Positions 11,601 to 21,500 of a stretch of 62,000 nt of DNA are shown here, piece by piece. The stretch is from Phoronis australis (lineage: Eukaryota; Phoronida; Phoronidae): NCBI GenBank assembly GCA_002633005.1, contig NMRA01000355.1, positions 81,067-143,066 of the forward strand, read 5' to 3'. The notes under the pieces were generated by a model. The model did no database searches. It was not told the DNA's origin and worked only from the letters and a program-made list of their open reading frames with translations. Within the stretch, counting starts at the first letter, position 1, and every line of letters begins with the position of its first letter. The translations under genes and the position numbers were made by a program.

Positions 11601-14600
11601 GTGATTCTACACAGAGATATATTGCAGAGGGCAAGTTTTTCGCGTGAAAAAATGAGATCACGCAACAGCAAACCAAAATCGCGCAAGTGAAACGCATGTG
11701 CTGCAACAGTAAACTCGAGGTCTTACTTGCGTAGACAAGCAGACAAAAGTCATGTTTTCAGTGAAGCGATTGGAGGTGGGATCGGAATGTATATATTATG
11801 TCAGAAAATGCACGGTTTCAAAATCAGTTATTTAAAATAAAAAATAATACTCAATTGTTTTAATTATTTTGAAATAGCGACTTTCGTGTGACATTTGGAA
11901 ATCTGTTTCGCACTCCCATAATTTTGATAAGCAAGTGTGACTTCAATTCATTTGCAGTTCTTCAACAACTTGAACTGTGTCAGCGTCTTTGCCTGTACGT
12001 AGACCTGGACGTATATGAGTGCGTTTTGTTTTCTTGCAGCTTCTTCGTTAAAAAACGAAAATTCGATGTCGGATTTTTGATCAACTCCATTCTGGGTTCA
12101 CTTGTAAGTGTTACAGGTAAGTTATCGTCTTAGAAGTGTCCTATAAATGCCTTGGAGAGAACACATGAGGGCTAAACTCGTAATGTTTAAAGTAGCAAGT
12201 GTTATTCACACTTTCAAAGCAACGATTGCTTGGGCATTACGTTATATACAGGCATTTTACGATCACGTTTGCGCACTTTCGAAACTTCAATCTTCCCCTC
12301 GGAAATATAACCTGCACAGGTCATCATCCCTTTCTATCAACGATTCTCCCATCGAGAATGTTGACAAGTTTAAGTACTTGGGCCTTACTTTAGATCCCAA
12401 TCTTAAATTTAATATGCACATAGATCATATCACAAAGAAATTATCAAAGAAAATCGGTGTACTTAAACGTCTAGGCAAATTTCTTAATGTCCGTACTCTT
12501 AAAACCCTTTACCATTCTATTATTCAGCCTCATTTTGATTATTGTTTACCGGTTTGGGGGCACACTAGTGACACACTTCTAAACAAAGTCCAACTAATCC
12601 AAAATAGAGCCGCCAGGGCTATCCTGGGTACTAAAATTAGGGACACTAGGGTTGACGATTTGTACTCCAAGCTGGGATTTATGAAAGTAAGACAAAGAAA
12701 TAAATATCTCTCTGCCTGTTTTACATGTATATACAGATGTATCAATGGCTTGGCTCCAGCATATCTCAGCAGTAAATTCAATAGCAGTCAGGCTGTTTAT
12801 TCTACACGTTCTTCTGTTGCTGACAATGTTTCTTCTAAAAAAAATAAAACCGAGACGGGCAAGAGATCTTTTATCTACAATGTATGCAGCTGCTATAATA
12901 TGGAATTCTTTTAGCCCAGAAAACAAACGGTCCAATTCAATTACTACCTTTAAAGATAATGTTAAAAAGTGGCTGTCATTTACTTTACCTTTTATACCCT
13001 GCCTGTCTTAATCATGTCATTTTTTCATTGTCGTAAATACTCTCATTGTCTAGAGTCATCTCTTAATTTATTTGATCTCTCTTAGTTAATTTTTTACTTT
13101 TATTTGTCATTTGGTTATTGTCTTAATTCTCTACCTTAACTGTTTTAATTGTATCTTTGCAACGTATACTTCATTGTTGTTTTATTACTTCATTGTATTA
13201 TATTATTGTTTTTCTTGTTGAGGGCCCTCTTGGAAAGCAGTGCTATTACTGAAGAGGCCACCCTCATTTTAAATATCACGATAATAAATAAATTCGGTGG
13301 CGGAATGCGATTTTCATTTACTACTGATGCCCGCTTTCTACACAATGTCATTGTCTGATACGATTTCGCGTACGACTGAACTTTACGTAGAGAGAGTGGC
13401 GATGCTGAAAGGAAAAAAATCAACAACTGACGTCGTTAAGCAGTATTATTGGCACGCCACTTGGGTCATTCAAACTATTAACTATGCTTCGTACAAAGAA
13501 AACACGGACCGATTGATCATAGTGACCACGTGTTTGAGGGGACGTCGAAGAAAAACTGGACATATTCTAAGGTCAAATATCACCAAACTGGAATTTTGTC
13601 CACAAAACGCATTGTATATACAAAACACGCAACATCTTAATCATTTCAGAAAGCGCACAGTGTATTGTAGTCTTAGTACTAGGTCAGTTGCGAAATTTTT
13701 AGGAGTTTCCATGACTACCAGAATCCTGCATAACAATGTGACTGAGTAGAGCAAAGACAACGTAGTGCTTGACGCTTAGTTTGACGCTTAGTTTGACGCT
13801 TAGTTTGACGCTGGTCTCAGAAAGTTACGCGTATCTAATCAATGCATCCTCGTATAACATGTATAGTTTTCAATCTCGCCTCGTTCCTCCTACCAACGAA
13901 GAACATATACAATGCAAACGCGTGTTTAGTAGTCTGATCTTACCCCATTTTTGCAGAACAAATCCCACTTCCGTTTGTCTACTTCGTGTTGTACTTTTTC
14001 ACGTTTGATTTGTGCTAACTGCTGAGGCTGGCAAATACACTGAGTTCACGAAATAAGGGTAAAATTGTGAACCAAAGATATTAAAACTAAAAATATTGTT
14101 TGGAATTTAAAGTTTGGAATTCACCACAAATTTGGCGAGTTTCGGGGGAATTATTCTCTGAATTTGATCCCAGCTGTGGTGACTGTGTGGCGGCTTGAGA
14201 TTTTCAAAGGTCGCCAAAACAATCTGAAGTCACATTGGTGACCTACAAATCGAGCAGAGGAAAATGTGTGTAATTCACTGCGATAAGAAGTAACGCGTTA
14301 AGAAATTGTCTTGTCTGTGTACAGTTATGTCATTGCATCTTAATATTGACTGTCTAAGATATTTAGACAATATTAAGGATATCGAAACGTCATAATATGA
14401 AGCACGGCGTCTTGTTTTCGCTTCAATTTTACACAACGCATTTTCCACAATTTGAATTTATTTGGGTGCTGATCAATTCCTTGCAGGGTCTTGTGCACTG
14501 CTCCATCCTTGGGAGTCGTTCATTATTGGGGCTGTAGGTGGAGCCATTGCTGTAGCAGGAACCATACTCCTAGATAAGGTTAAAGTGGATGATCCGGCAG

Positions 14601-17600
14601 GTGTCATTCCAGTGCATTGTATGGCTGCTATCTGGGGCATACTGAGCACTGGCCTGTTCCCTGATAAGGTGAGACACTTAATACATCGAGTGTTTAAAAT
14701 CAGACTGTTGTTTTATTTTAGTTTACGTTAGGTTTCTATGTTAAATAATTGACCCAACAGGCTTCTACTCTGGCCTGTATTCTGGTTTAGATAAGCTCAC
14801 TTAGATACCGAGATTTTTCTGAAAGACGACTAAATGTCGCACAGAGGCTTGTTCCATGTCGTTTCTTGGATTACACCCGTCACAGTACTGGTAAAATAGT
14901 CGTATTGAGGAAATTCTTACACAAAATAGCTTAGTGCACAATTTTTGCATCTTATGAACTAAATTAAGGATTAGAAAATATCTGTACCATCCCGATATTG
15001 ACCAATTACAGCACGGTATTCTTTACAACGCAGTCTGCTTTGATATCCATCTCCGTTTTGGTCACGTAGTCAACGACACAGGCATTTTGCTAACACGGTC
15101 AGCCATCTGTATTTAGCTTATTGCTCCAACCTTCAGCATCCCTAATTGCACTCTGCATGGACATTTTAATCTATTGTCACTGGGTGAGTCCACCGTCGAT
15201 GTTTGTTCTTGCCCATGTGTTCACTTAGGCCAGCACCGTACATGTGGTACCCGTACATGTATAAGCCTTCATGTACACAGTCGTTCAGTCTCGCTAAAGG
15301 TACATGTAGTTGCGTTTTTAGGGCCACGGTAAGTGCCATCACAGTGTGACGTCATGCAAGACATGTATGTTGCTCTCCACGCATATTGGGGGCGACAATG
15401 TGTGCTGTAAACGCCGACACATATTGCAAAAATATACATTGAATGTCGATATTGACGGCATATATTGTGATGTTGATAAACATATATCGCCATGCTTAGC
15501 TGGTTGAAAATCAAATTATCCCCTTTAACTCTGATAAACTGGCCTCGCGATGTTCCTTACCTTGACAAGTTTCCGTTTCCTTTGCCAACACGATGATCGA
15601 AGCAACCAGCGATTCATAAAAACGGCAATTAGCAACCATTGACTGTGACTTGACGTGGTAATGGAAAATAATGTTATGAAACCAATATGATTAGAAGAAA
15701 AGGTCTAATTTGACTTTAATTAATCCAGCTTTATGGGCGAACTATCGAGAATGCATTATCACTTTTATTTCTCCAAAGGAGGATATTTTATCGCTGACTT
15801 ATGGTCGACGTGGTTTGTTCAAGGGCGGAGGGTTCTACCTGCTAGGAGTGCAGACTTTGACCGTTGTCGCTCTTACCTTCTGGTCAGCTCTGACCTCGTT
15901 CTTGCTTCTGAAGGTATGTAGGCTTATGTAACGCTCTCGGGGGCGATAGTATTTCATTTTCAGAAACGAAGAGTTTCTACGACGACAATCTCCATCGCCA
16001 AGTTAGCTCCGTTTCCGCTCTGAGTGTACATGAATTGTATCATACTATACTGTTTTTCGCGTTGAGTGCCCGGATGGTGAACTGCACGTAATGCATCAGT
16101 AAGCGTACTCACGTGCTTAGTTGTAAGTTTGAAAGTGACCAACCTGTCAGCAAAACTATTAAAAAATCAAGAAAAGACTGAGCATTGAACTGATTCACTA
16201 TCATATTTCTCCGAACTTGGCTCTCCAATAGCGTCTGTGTAATTTTGCGAAGAGTATGACAAGAATTCTTATCAGGAGTGTGTGCTGTCGAACTGGGTGA
16301 ATAGTGAGTCTACATGTACATAAATGCATTCTTTACGATACTTTGTCCAAACAACAACTCTATCATCCAAACACTGAGTTGTTTTATGAAATACAAAAGG
16401 CGTGGGCCAACTTAAATATGGACAAGCCTAAAGGTAGTAGTTAGATGTATATGCACATGGTGAACATGTTCCTTCCATTTCTAAAATGACGAAGATAAAC
16501 GCAATGACATGCACGCACCCCGTCTAAGGAATGGGGGAGCTCGAATTTTTGGAAATGTGGACCTTTTACTAAGATTGGCGGGTTACGTTCAGATCTATGA
16601 ATTTTGTATTCCCCCAATTTTGGTATTTCCTGCCTTTTTAGTGGACTTTGGCTCGTTTTCTACTTCTTTCGGAGTTTCTGTTTCTCTTATGCTGAGCTTT
16701 TTGCCCACTTTGTCAATGAGAGATGCTCGTTCGAGCCCCCGAGCTCCCCCCTCCTCTGAGTGTGCCCGTGCATAAACACTAGCACATTTGAGAAAGAATA
16801 CGGCAGAGGGGCAGCTGAAGTCGTAAATGGCNTACGATACTTTGTCCAAACAACAACTCTATCATCCAAACACTGAGTTGTTTTATGAAATACAAAAGGC
16901 GTGGGCCAACTTAAATATGGACAAGCCTAAAGGTAATAGTTAGATGCATATGCACATGGTGAACATGTTCCTTCCATTTCTAAAATGACGAAGATAAACG
17001 CAATGACATGCGCGCACCCCGTCTAAGGAATGGGGGAGCTCGAATTTTTGGAAATGTGGACCTTTTACTAAGATTGGCGGGTTACGTTCAGATCTATGAA
17101 TTTTGTATTCCCCCAATTTTGGTATTTCCTGCCTTTTTAGTGGACTTTGGCTCGTTTTCTACTTCTTTCGGAGTTTCTGTTTCTCTTATGCTGAGCTTTT
17201 TGCCCACTTTGTCAATGAGAGATGCTCGTTCGAGCCCCCGAGCTCCCCCCTCCTCTGGGTGTGCCCGTGCATAAACACTAGCACATTTGAGAAAGAATAC
17301 GGCAGAGGGGCAGCTGAAGTCGTAAATGGCTATGTAGGCAATAGGCATATATTATGCCAAGTATTTCTTATGTCGTGTTTGGGTCCCTGGCTCCTTACAG
17401 TTCGTTAATGTCACATTTATATGTACATAACGTTATGATTGAACAAAGTATAAATGCTGGTACAGTCTTATCCTTGGTTACCGTCTTTTGCAGGTGATCG
17501 ATTTAACTATAGGTTTACGCGTGAGCCTTGGAGAAGAGATATTGGGAGCTGATTGGTGTGAGCACGGAATTGGGGATTACTCTGACGGCGATGAGCCAAT

Positions 17601-17955
17601 CACAGACGGCGAGAAGAACAGATTCAACTGTCCATCAATTTTCGACTTGAAAAAGTTGAAGAAGAGGAATCATTCCTCTCGTAGTCGAAGGTCGGGATAC
17701 GGGCACCGGAGTAGTCTTGAGTACAATGATGCCCACGTGCGTCGCCGTAGATCTCAATTATCGCCGTCGATCTCGAGCGCTTTGATGGAGAGTTCCGGAA
17801 CCGCAAAGGCCAACCGTAACTTCATTGATCCAAACAGTCGCTGGGTTTTCACTGTAGTTCACGGACAAGACTTTTCAAGTAAGGCAACTTCTAACGATGT
17901 CCATCAACAACAATTACAGGTTCAAGAGCCAGGCGCTTCAGGAGGATTTCCGTAG
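5549..17955 (+). CDS. AMT: Ammonium transporter, gene A (seven-exon model, 555 aa)
   Basis: Multi-pass plasma-membrane ammonium transporter of the Amt branch of the Amt/Mep/Rh superfamily; moves NH4+/NH3 across the membrane. Coding exons: 5549-5672, 10515-11070, 11403-11534, 12040-12116, 14487-14668, 15779-15913 and 17494-17955. All junctions are GT-AG and the phases add up to 555 codons plus TAG. By alignment to E. coli AmtB, the twin histidines are H182 and H340, the conserved Asp is D174, the gate phenylalanines are F121 and F233, and W161 and S237 match the pore Trp and Ser. Residues 1-24 precede the first membrane segment and carry two N-x-S sequons. The family usually has 11 membrane segments with a cytoplasmic C-terminus. 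The tail from about residue 403 starts with the conserved GLRVSLGEE helix region and becomes Arg/Ser-rich. The closest relative in the window is gene B, convergent and about 89% identical over exon 2. The family call is secure; substrate specificity is inferred from family. Confidence 0.95.
6195..6850 (+). repeat. Dispersed repeat with three internal ~62-bp units, copy 1
   Basis: The core is three diverged tandem units starting with TGG at 6314, 6378 and 6449. Each contains GACGCAAC and a later CAGTAT or TGTATTAT stretch. A second copy with the same flanks and unit order lies at about 35240-36110. Shared flanks include a GATTGTGCNTNGATGG stretch on the left and CTAATAAAA plus AACAAGATTGAC on the right. 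No reading frame is present, so it is probably a non-autonomous mobile element. Boundaries are approximate. Confidence 0.65.
8054..8461 (+). repeat. 408-bp inverted-terminus repeat, copy 1
   Basis: Nearly identical in sequence and length to 10046-10453. The core starts with GCGCACCTGGGGGGTCG and ends near a GGCTGGGTGCACTCATG stretch. The ends are imperfect inverted copies of each other (GTGCACC, a G-run, then CTCGAA). This suggests a MITE-like non-autonomous DNA transposon. More diverged relatives occur at about 16509, 17008, 24138 and 39886. Confidence 0.7.
8605..8679 (-). repeat. tRNA-like SINE fragment
   Basis: On the minus strand this reads as a decayed tRNA-like segment with an A-box-like TGGTGCAGTGG and a B-box-like GGTTCGAAATC in the right order and about the right spacing for an internal Pol III promoter. 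The acceptor and anticodon stems do not pair well, so it is not a functional tRNA gene. A tRNA-derived SINE relic is the best reading. Confidence 0.45.
9677..9714. repeat. Perfect 12-bp AT-rich hairpin
   Basis: CTAAATATGTTT at 9677-9688 is followed after 14 bases by its exact reverse complement at 9703-9714. It sits in a TA-rich stretch (about 9610-9715) with further TATA/GTATAC palindromes. No gene is associated. Confidence 0.6.
10046..10453 (+). repeat. 408-bp inverted-terminus repeat, copy 2
   Basis: Direct-repeat partner of 8054-8461, of the same length and very few differences, ending only 61 bp before the exon 2 acceptor. The close similarity points to recent insertion or a local duplication within the intron. 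Confidence 0.7.
10515..11070 (+). CDS. AMT: Gene A exon 2: core membrane segments and first pore histidine
   Basis: Encodes the end of codon 42 to most of codon 227. It includes FGLLESG, KNEVNIMIKN, FGEDP, the gate residue F121, AERTK, HWIWAGNGWL with W161, and the signature region from D174 through VHLVGG (H182) to IGPR at 196-199. Acceptor CCAG, donor GTAAGT at 11071, phase 2. Length (556 bp) is identical to gene B exon 2. Confidence 0.97.
11143..11150 (+). promoter_or_regulatory. CRE-like TGACGTCA in intron 2
   Basis: Perfect palindromic cAMP-response element consensus, continued by TGCA. The same 12-mer TGACGTCATGCA occurs at 15347 in intron 5. No binding or function can be shown from sequence. 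Confidence 0.25.
11403..11534 (+). CDS. AMT: Gene A exon 3: WWGWLGFNCGS segment
   Basis: Encodes residues 227 (split) to 271 (split). It opens with the conserved WWGWLGFNCGSTYGIS block, in which F233 and S237 align with the AmtB gate F215 and S219. Acceptor AG at 11401-11402, donor GTAAAC at 11535, phase 2. Same length as in gene B. Confidence 0.95.
12040..12116 (+). CDS. AMT: Gene A exon 4: short cytoplasmic loop and helix
   Basis: A 77-bp exon giving FFVKKRKFDVGFLINSILGS, a Lys/Arg-rich cytoplasmic loop leading into the next membrane helix. Acceptor TTGCAG, donor GTAAGT at 12117, phase 1. Gene B has a same-length exon with FIVKKRKFDVGFMINS. Confidence 0.95.
12285..13292 (+). mobile_element. 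5'-truncated CR1/L2/Jockey-type LINE, 3' end
   Basis: Lies in intron 4 of gene A, same strand. The frame through about 12880 encodes the region after the RT palm typical of CR1/L2/Jockey-like ORF2: KYLGLTLDPNL, HITKKLSKKIGVLKRLGKF, LYHSIIQPHFDYCLPVWG. A frameshift near 12880 moves the C-terminal part (IIWNSFSPENKRS, TTFKDNVKKWL) to the next frame, ending at TAA near 13009. A pyrimidine-rich 3' UTR follows, with a stem-loop at 13220-13265 and an AATAAATAAA tail. The catalytic box and endonuclease are missing, so it is an inactive insertion. Confidence 0.85.
13220..13265 (+). other. LINE 3' stem-loop
   Basis: Two complementary arms (GAGGGCCCTCTT and GAAGAGGCCACCCTC, with one or two unpaired bases) enclose a loop of about 19 bases, just before the A-rich tail of the LINE. 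Such 3' hairpins are known recognition elements for reverse transcription in L2/CR1-like elements. Confidence 0.55.
13769..13812 (+). repeat. 12-bp minisatellite TTGACGCTTAGT x 3.7
   Basis: Three perfect tandem copies of TTGACGCTTAGT followed by an eight-base partial copy. It lies in intron 4 of gene A, downstream of the LINE. No divergence between units, so it may be recently expanded and length-variable. Confidence 0.85.
14110..14260 (+). repeat. Diverged dispersed repeat, copy near exon 5
   Basis: The stretch GTGGCGGCTTGAGATTTTC, a GTCG(C/T)CAA block, GAAGTC and AAATCGA resembles 48880-49020 in the same order and spacing. The family is unidentified and the boundaries are approximate. Confidence 0.35.
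14339..14376. repeat. Imperfect 15-bp hairpin in intron 4
   Basis: CTTAATATTG plus GTCTAA (interrupted by a few bases) pairs with TTAGACAATATTAAG across a short loop. No function is evident. Confidence 0.4.
14487..14668 (+). CDS. AMT: Gene A exon 5: second pore histidine
   Basis: Encodes residues 297-357, with HPWES, IIGAVGGAIAVAG and DDPAGVIPVHCMAAIWG, in which H340 is the second twin histidine, ending LSTGLFPDK. Acceptor TTGCAG, donor GTGAGA at 14669, phase 0. Gene B has Asn instead of His in the HPW motif (residue 303). Confidence 0.96.
15347..15354 (+). promoter_or_regulatory. CRE-like TGACGTCA in intron 5
   Basis: Second perfect CRE palindrome in gene A, again followed by TGCA. The extended match with the intron 2 site suggests either a shared repeat remnant or a real element. 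Confidence 0.25.
15779..15913 (+). CDS. AMT: Gene A exon 6: GGG-LLGVQ membrane segment
   Basis: Encodes residues 358-402, EDILSLTYGRRGLFKGGG then YLLGVQTLTVVALTFW and FLLLK. The acceptor (CTCCAAAG, 15771-15778) is confirmed by the same acceptor and same exon length in gene B. Donor GTATGT at 15914, phase 0. A longer open frame upstream of the acceptor is not coding, because it has no counterpart in gene B. Confidence 0.94.
16334..16831 (+). repeat. 498-bp direct duplication, left copy (ends at N)
   Basis: Same length as 16833-17330 and differs at four visible substitutions only, with no indel. The copies abut at a single N (16832). Most likely two allelic versions of one contig end left uncollapsed. 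It contains a minus-strand copy of the MITE-like family at about 16509-16790. Confidence 0.85.
16509..16790 (-). repeat. MITE-like family member, minus strand
   Basis: Reversed relative of the 408-bp repeat. It shares the order GAGCTCGAATTTTT, CGTTCAG, TCGTTTTC, then CTTTTTGCCCA and a GAGCTCCCCC terminus. It is repeated at 17008-17289 because of the 498-bp duplication. Confidence 0.5.
16833..17330 (+). repeat. 498-bp direct duplication, right copy (starts at N)
   Basis: Right partner of 16334-16831. The duplicated block is wholly inside intron 6 of gene A, so it does not alter the protein, but it probably inflates the intron by about 0.5 kb. Confidence 0.85.
17494..17955 (+). CDS. AMT: Gene A exon 7: C-terminal regulatory tail and stop
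   Basis: Encodes residues 403-555. It finishes the last membrane segment and the conserved GLRVSLGEEILGADWCEHGI region, which in Amt proteins touches neighbouring trimer subunits and gates transport. Then come an acidic stretch (DYSDGDEPITDGEK) and an Arg/Ser-rich tail with RRRRSQLS and SRSRRSGYG, basophilic-kinase-like. Acceptor TTGCAG at 17488-17493. TAG at 17953. The tail is 66 residues shorter than in gene B. Confidence 0.95.
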   Translation: MIDLTIGLRVSLGEEILGADWCEHGIGDYSDGDEPITDGEKNRFNCPSIFDLKKLKKRNHSSRSRRSGYGHRSSLEYNDAHVRRRRSQLSPSISSALMESSGTAKANRNFIDPNSRWVFTVVHGQDFSSKATSNDVHQQQLQVQEPGASGGFP

Positions 17956-18320
17956 AATTGTGTCAATAAGACATGATCATTATTCAACAAACTCTAACAA
18001 TGTACAAAATCCATCCACGGTAGCAGAGTATTATCTTACGGTGCCGGTTACCTATTGTTGAGAGTTTTTAGACCGACAGACAAGCGAGTACGTTACAGTG
18101 TACGTCACTGTGGTTGTTGCACGGTTATCTCGTCTCGTTGATAGCTCTCATTTAACATAAACTGGTACACCGGTTGATAAAGTTGCTGTCTTAGAACAGT
18201 GTTTATCTCATCGAAAATAGATTACGCTGATTTTTTGTTGTTGTTTTTTTTCTCATTTTTGTCGAGTTGTAGTGACATACGATCAGGCCGAGTATGCGCA
18301 ATGGTTGCGCTGGGGCAAAA

Positions 18321-18326
18321 AATAAA
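18321..18326 (+). terminator. Poly(A) signal AATAAA, proximal
   Basis: Canonical AATAAA 366 bp after the gene A stop codon, the first one downstream. A second AATAAA is at 18547. Confidence 0.4.
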
Positions 18327-18546
18327 CACTCATATACATATCCCCAGTATCTAGGTTTAATGGCGATGCATTCGAGGTCTATGTTTTCTACTTAACGTTT
18401 ACGATTTTAAGGCAACTAACCCTTAACCAGTGTCTTATCCCGTGCTCGACCTTACACTGGTTAATGAAGATGAGGCAAGATAAAGGCACAGATAGTTTTG
18501 ACACTTGTTGGTCAATTGTGTCCAGTGCCTTGAGAACAGTTGTCAG

Positions 18547-18552
18547 AATAAA
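18547..18552 (+). terminator. Poly(A) signal AATAAA, distal
   Basis: Second canonical signal, about 590 bp after the stop, followed within about 35-50 bp by a TG-rich segment of the type seen downstream of cleavage sites. Either signal could end the gene A mRNA. Confidence 0.4.
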
Positions 18553-21500
18553 GCCAGTAGAGTGAAATATTCAAGTGTAGCATTGATTCGTTAGTGTATT
18601 GATGGATATGATGAGTTTATTATAGTCTACTGATTATTATTTACTTAGATTTCACATAATTATTAGCGACCACAGTTCATGTACAATGTATCGTTTTCTA
18701 TCAAAATGTATAATTACTGTTTTGAGTAGTTAGTTGATTCTCCTAGCACGCACTTGGTTGCTGCCAGAGTATTAAGAGATTATGTTATGAAAGTAGCCCT
18801 TAGTGTTAATGCAGCGGGGCCTTTGGCGTTGACGAATAAGAGACCTATTCTTGTTTACCATTAAGTTGCCTGGAATTAGCAGACACATCTCTTAGTTTGC
18901 CCAGTCGTGTGATAAGTGCCGCCCAGAAGACGATACCGAGAGGTTCTACTTGCAAAACACCGTGAGAGAAGATGGCAGTAATAGGTTGTACTTTAAAAAT
19001 GTGGACACAGATTTGGTTGGACATTCAGTTCCACCCTCTGATGACAATTGTACGCATGCTTCTTGATGTAAATAGAGAATTCCTCTGAAACCATTCAGGC
19101 GGAGGCAGATGAGGTTCTGCACAGGTTCTTGAATACCGCGCTAGACATAAAGAGAATGGCAACAGTTTTGAATGTTATTTTTTTTTAAATTATGATTTTA
19201 GTTACAGATGTATTAGATGATTCTTCCAGTTAATAAAATGTTCTAGTTGATAATCATTGCAACAGTTCGCAAAGGACTTTCGCAGCTCGATATTCCCACT
19301 AGTTTTGTTTGTAGGAGTCGTCATTTGTCTTGCACGCCCTTATATAGACTCACGAACGTTTGCAGGTGTATGTATATTCAAATTAACTCGTCATTTCCAA
19401 ATTTATATGCAGTTTCAAGATAGGCACGCGACTCAAAGCTGCAGCATGCTTGAAATTGGGCGTTTCCCCCTTCTTACACTGCAGAACCTTTCGATTAATC
19501 ACTAAACGCACCTTGTCTCGTACCCATACTGAGCTTGCATTGCAGTGAGTCTGGTGCTAAATTATGACGTCTGGTTAGTAGTGGTCAATCAGGAACAAGA
19601 TCAACCGGACACTGAGATCCAAGCCAGCACCAGGCGGGTGCAATTCTCAGCATTAACGCAATACACAACGCACAGCACACGAGATAATCTCAACACAGCA
19701 CTAAACGTAGGCACCAACTTCAAGTAGAATACTGAATTGGTTATCGTACAATTATGAATCTGTTTTCGTACCTCACGAATGTTATCAAGAAAAAGGAACA
19801 CTATGCCACAAAGACTTATTTTAACAGCAATCGTAACTATTTCACTAAAAAATCGAACATAATAATCAAGAGAAAGTTTCAAAGGTTACAATCCGAAAAC
19901 ATGTGAGTTCGTGGCTTTCTACGCTTAGAAATATGGCCAGATTGCCTTGTCGTTTCATATTTCTGCACGTTGTAACCCTGCGGCAGGTAGGTTGAGGGAC
20001 GACAGGAATAAGCCCTCTACAGTAAAGTCAAAGAATTTAAAGCTTTCTACTGAAGGAGGTGTGAAAAGTATACGTGTCGTCAGCAAATTTTTCTAATGGA
20101 GAAGTGCAGGTACAAGTATGTACCTTGTGAATCAAATTGCGCTAAAATATTAATTATGGTTACTGGTAATTATACTCCCAATATAAATTGAGTAATTAAA
20201 TTGTGAAAATAAAGCTTCAAATAAATTGTACTACTGAGTTATTCAGTTACCTTTTCAAATGCCAGCCATGAGTGTTTTGAGTATTTTTCCTGAATTTGAT
20301 TTTTTACGGAAGAATTATTGATGGTCATGGTTTCCAAAAAACTGAGATTGGTTAATCATTTAGAGCACTCTTGTGTAAGAAGACTTTGCAGGTCACCAAA
20401 ACATGAGAAATTACACAGTCTGAATATTTTTCTTAAGCTTCGAGTAACAAATTTTAAAGTGTATAAGTAAAGTTTGATGCTCACCGGCCCTAAAAGTTTG
20501 ATGATATACTGAACTACTCGTCACGTTCAAGACCCTAACTTTCATTTCCCACTTAAAGGGGGTAGGGTGTTCACGGACTTTGTAAAACCATTTCTACTCA
20601 ACTGGGAATAATTTGCTATTTCTGAACAATATTTTGGTCCTTTTTCTTTACATTTTGTTAAAAATTATCTAATTCATATTGTGACGATGTGAGTAAATAG
20701 CACAATGGAACTACTACTGTGTCTCTCAACATCTTTGTCGCTGTTGCACGAGTATTAATTTTTTACTTAGGTCAGGAAGCGTTGCTGTATTCAAATGGAT
20801 GAAATACTTTAACTATTTGACGGGCGCCTTGACGACGACCACAGCTACAGAAAACGAGAGAACACGGTTAATTTTTCAACCTGACCTATTCGGGTTTTTG
20901 CTCATTGCTCTAAACTTTCTGTTTGGGGAACTGTGCGGAAGTCCGTCGCAAGGGCATTGCTACTTCAACGTATTCCCACGACTGATGATGTGTAGATATT
21001 ACCTAAAAGCGTCAGTATGTAACAATATATTATTAAGTATAGCTCTTGGGGAAGCAAGCAAACTGCTACATCCAGAGGTATACATGTATGTTCACGGTAC
21101 CAACAATTGAACCAATTCATGGACTACGAAACACCATTGACACGTCAAGCTTCATTCACAAATGTGTAATCCAATCAAATGGGTAATCGCTTTCGGGTCT
21201 ATTGGGAATGTACGTCTATCATTGACAATTTGTTTCTGATGGGTCTCATTATCTAGAGAACGATAACGTCAGCAGCCTGAGGTGATATAATTAAGCCATT
21301 CAGCATGGTGTCTTTGATATAAACCGGCAGATTCTGAGATATGCAAACAGTTCGAGATGCCCAAATGCGACCAGTTAGGGTACGTAAGATTCTTTTCATG
21401 TTTTATTTTCAACTCTGAAACTCTTCATCCATAGTTTGCTCGCAACTTATGTTTGTGGGACAAAGATGTTGGACTTTCGTTGTAGGCTTGGGAGCAGGGG

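Noticed and set aside
15710-15778. Open frame extending exon 6 of gene A upstream to an ATG
   Set aside because: Gene B shares only sequence after the CCAAAG acceptor, and phase 0 joins exon 5 directly to EDILSLT. The upstream part is intron.
16509-17408. Near-identical overlapping ORFs on both strands
   Set aside because: Product of the 498-bp duplication and a MITE-like repeat. No protein family signal.
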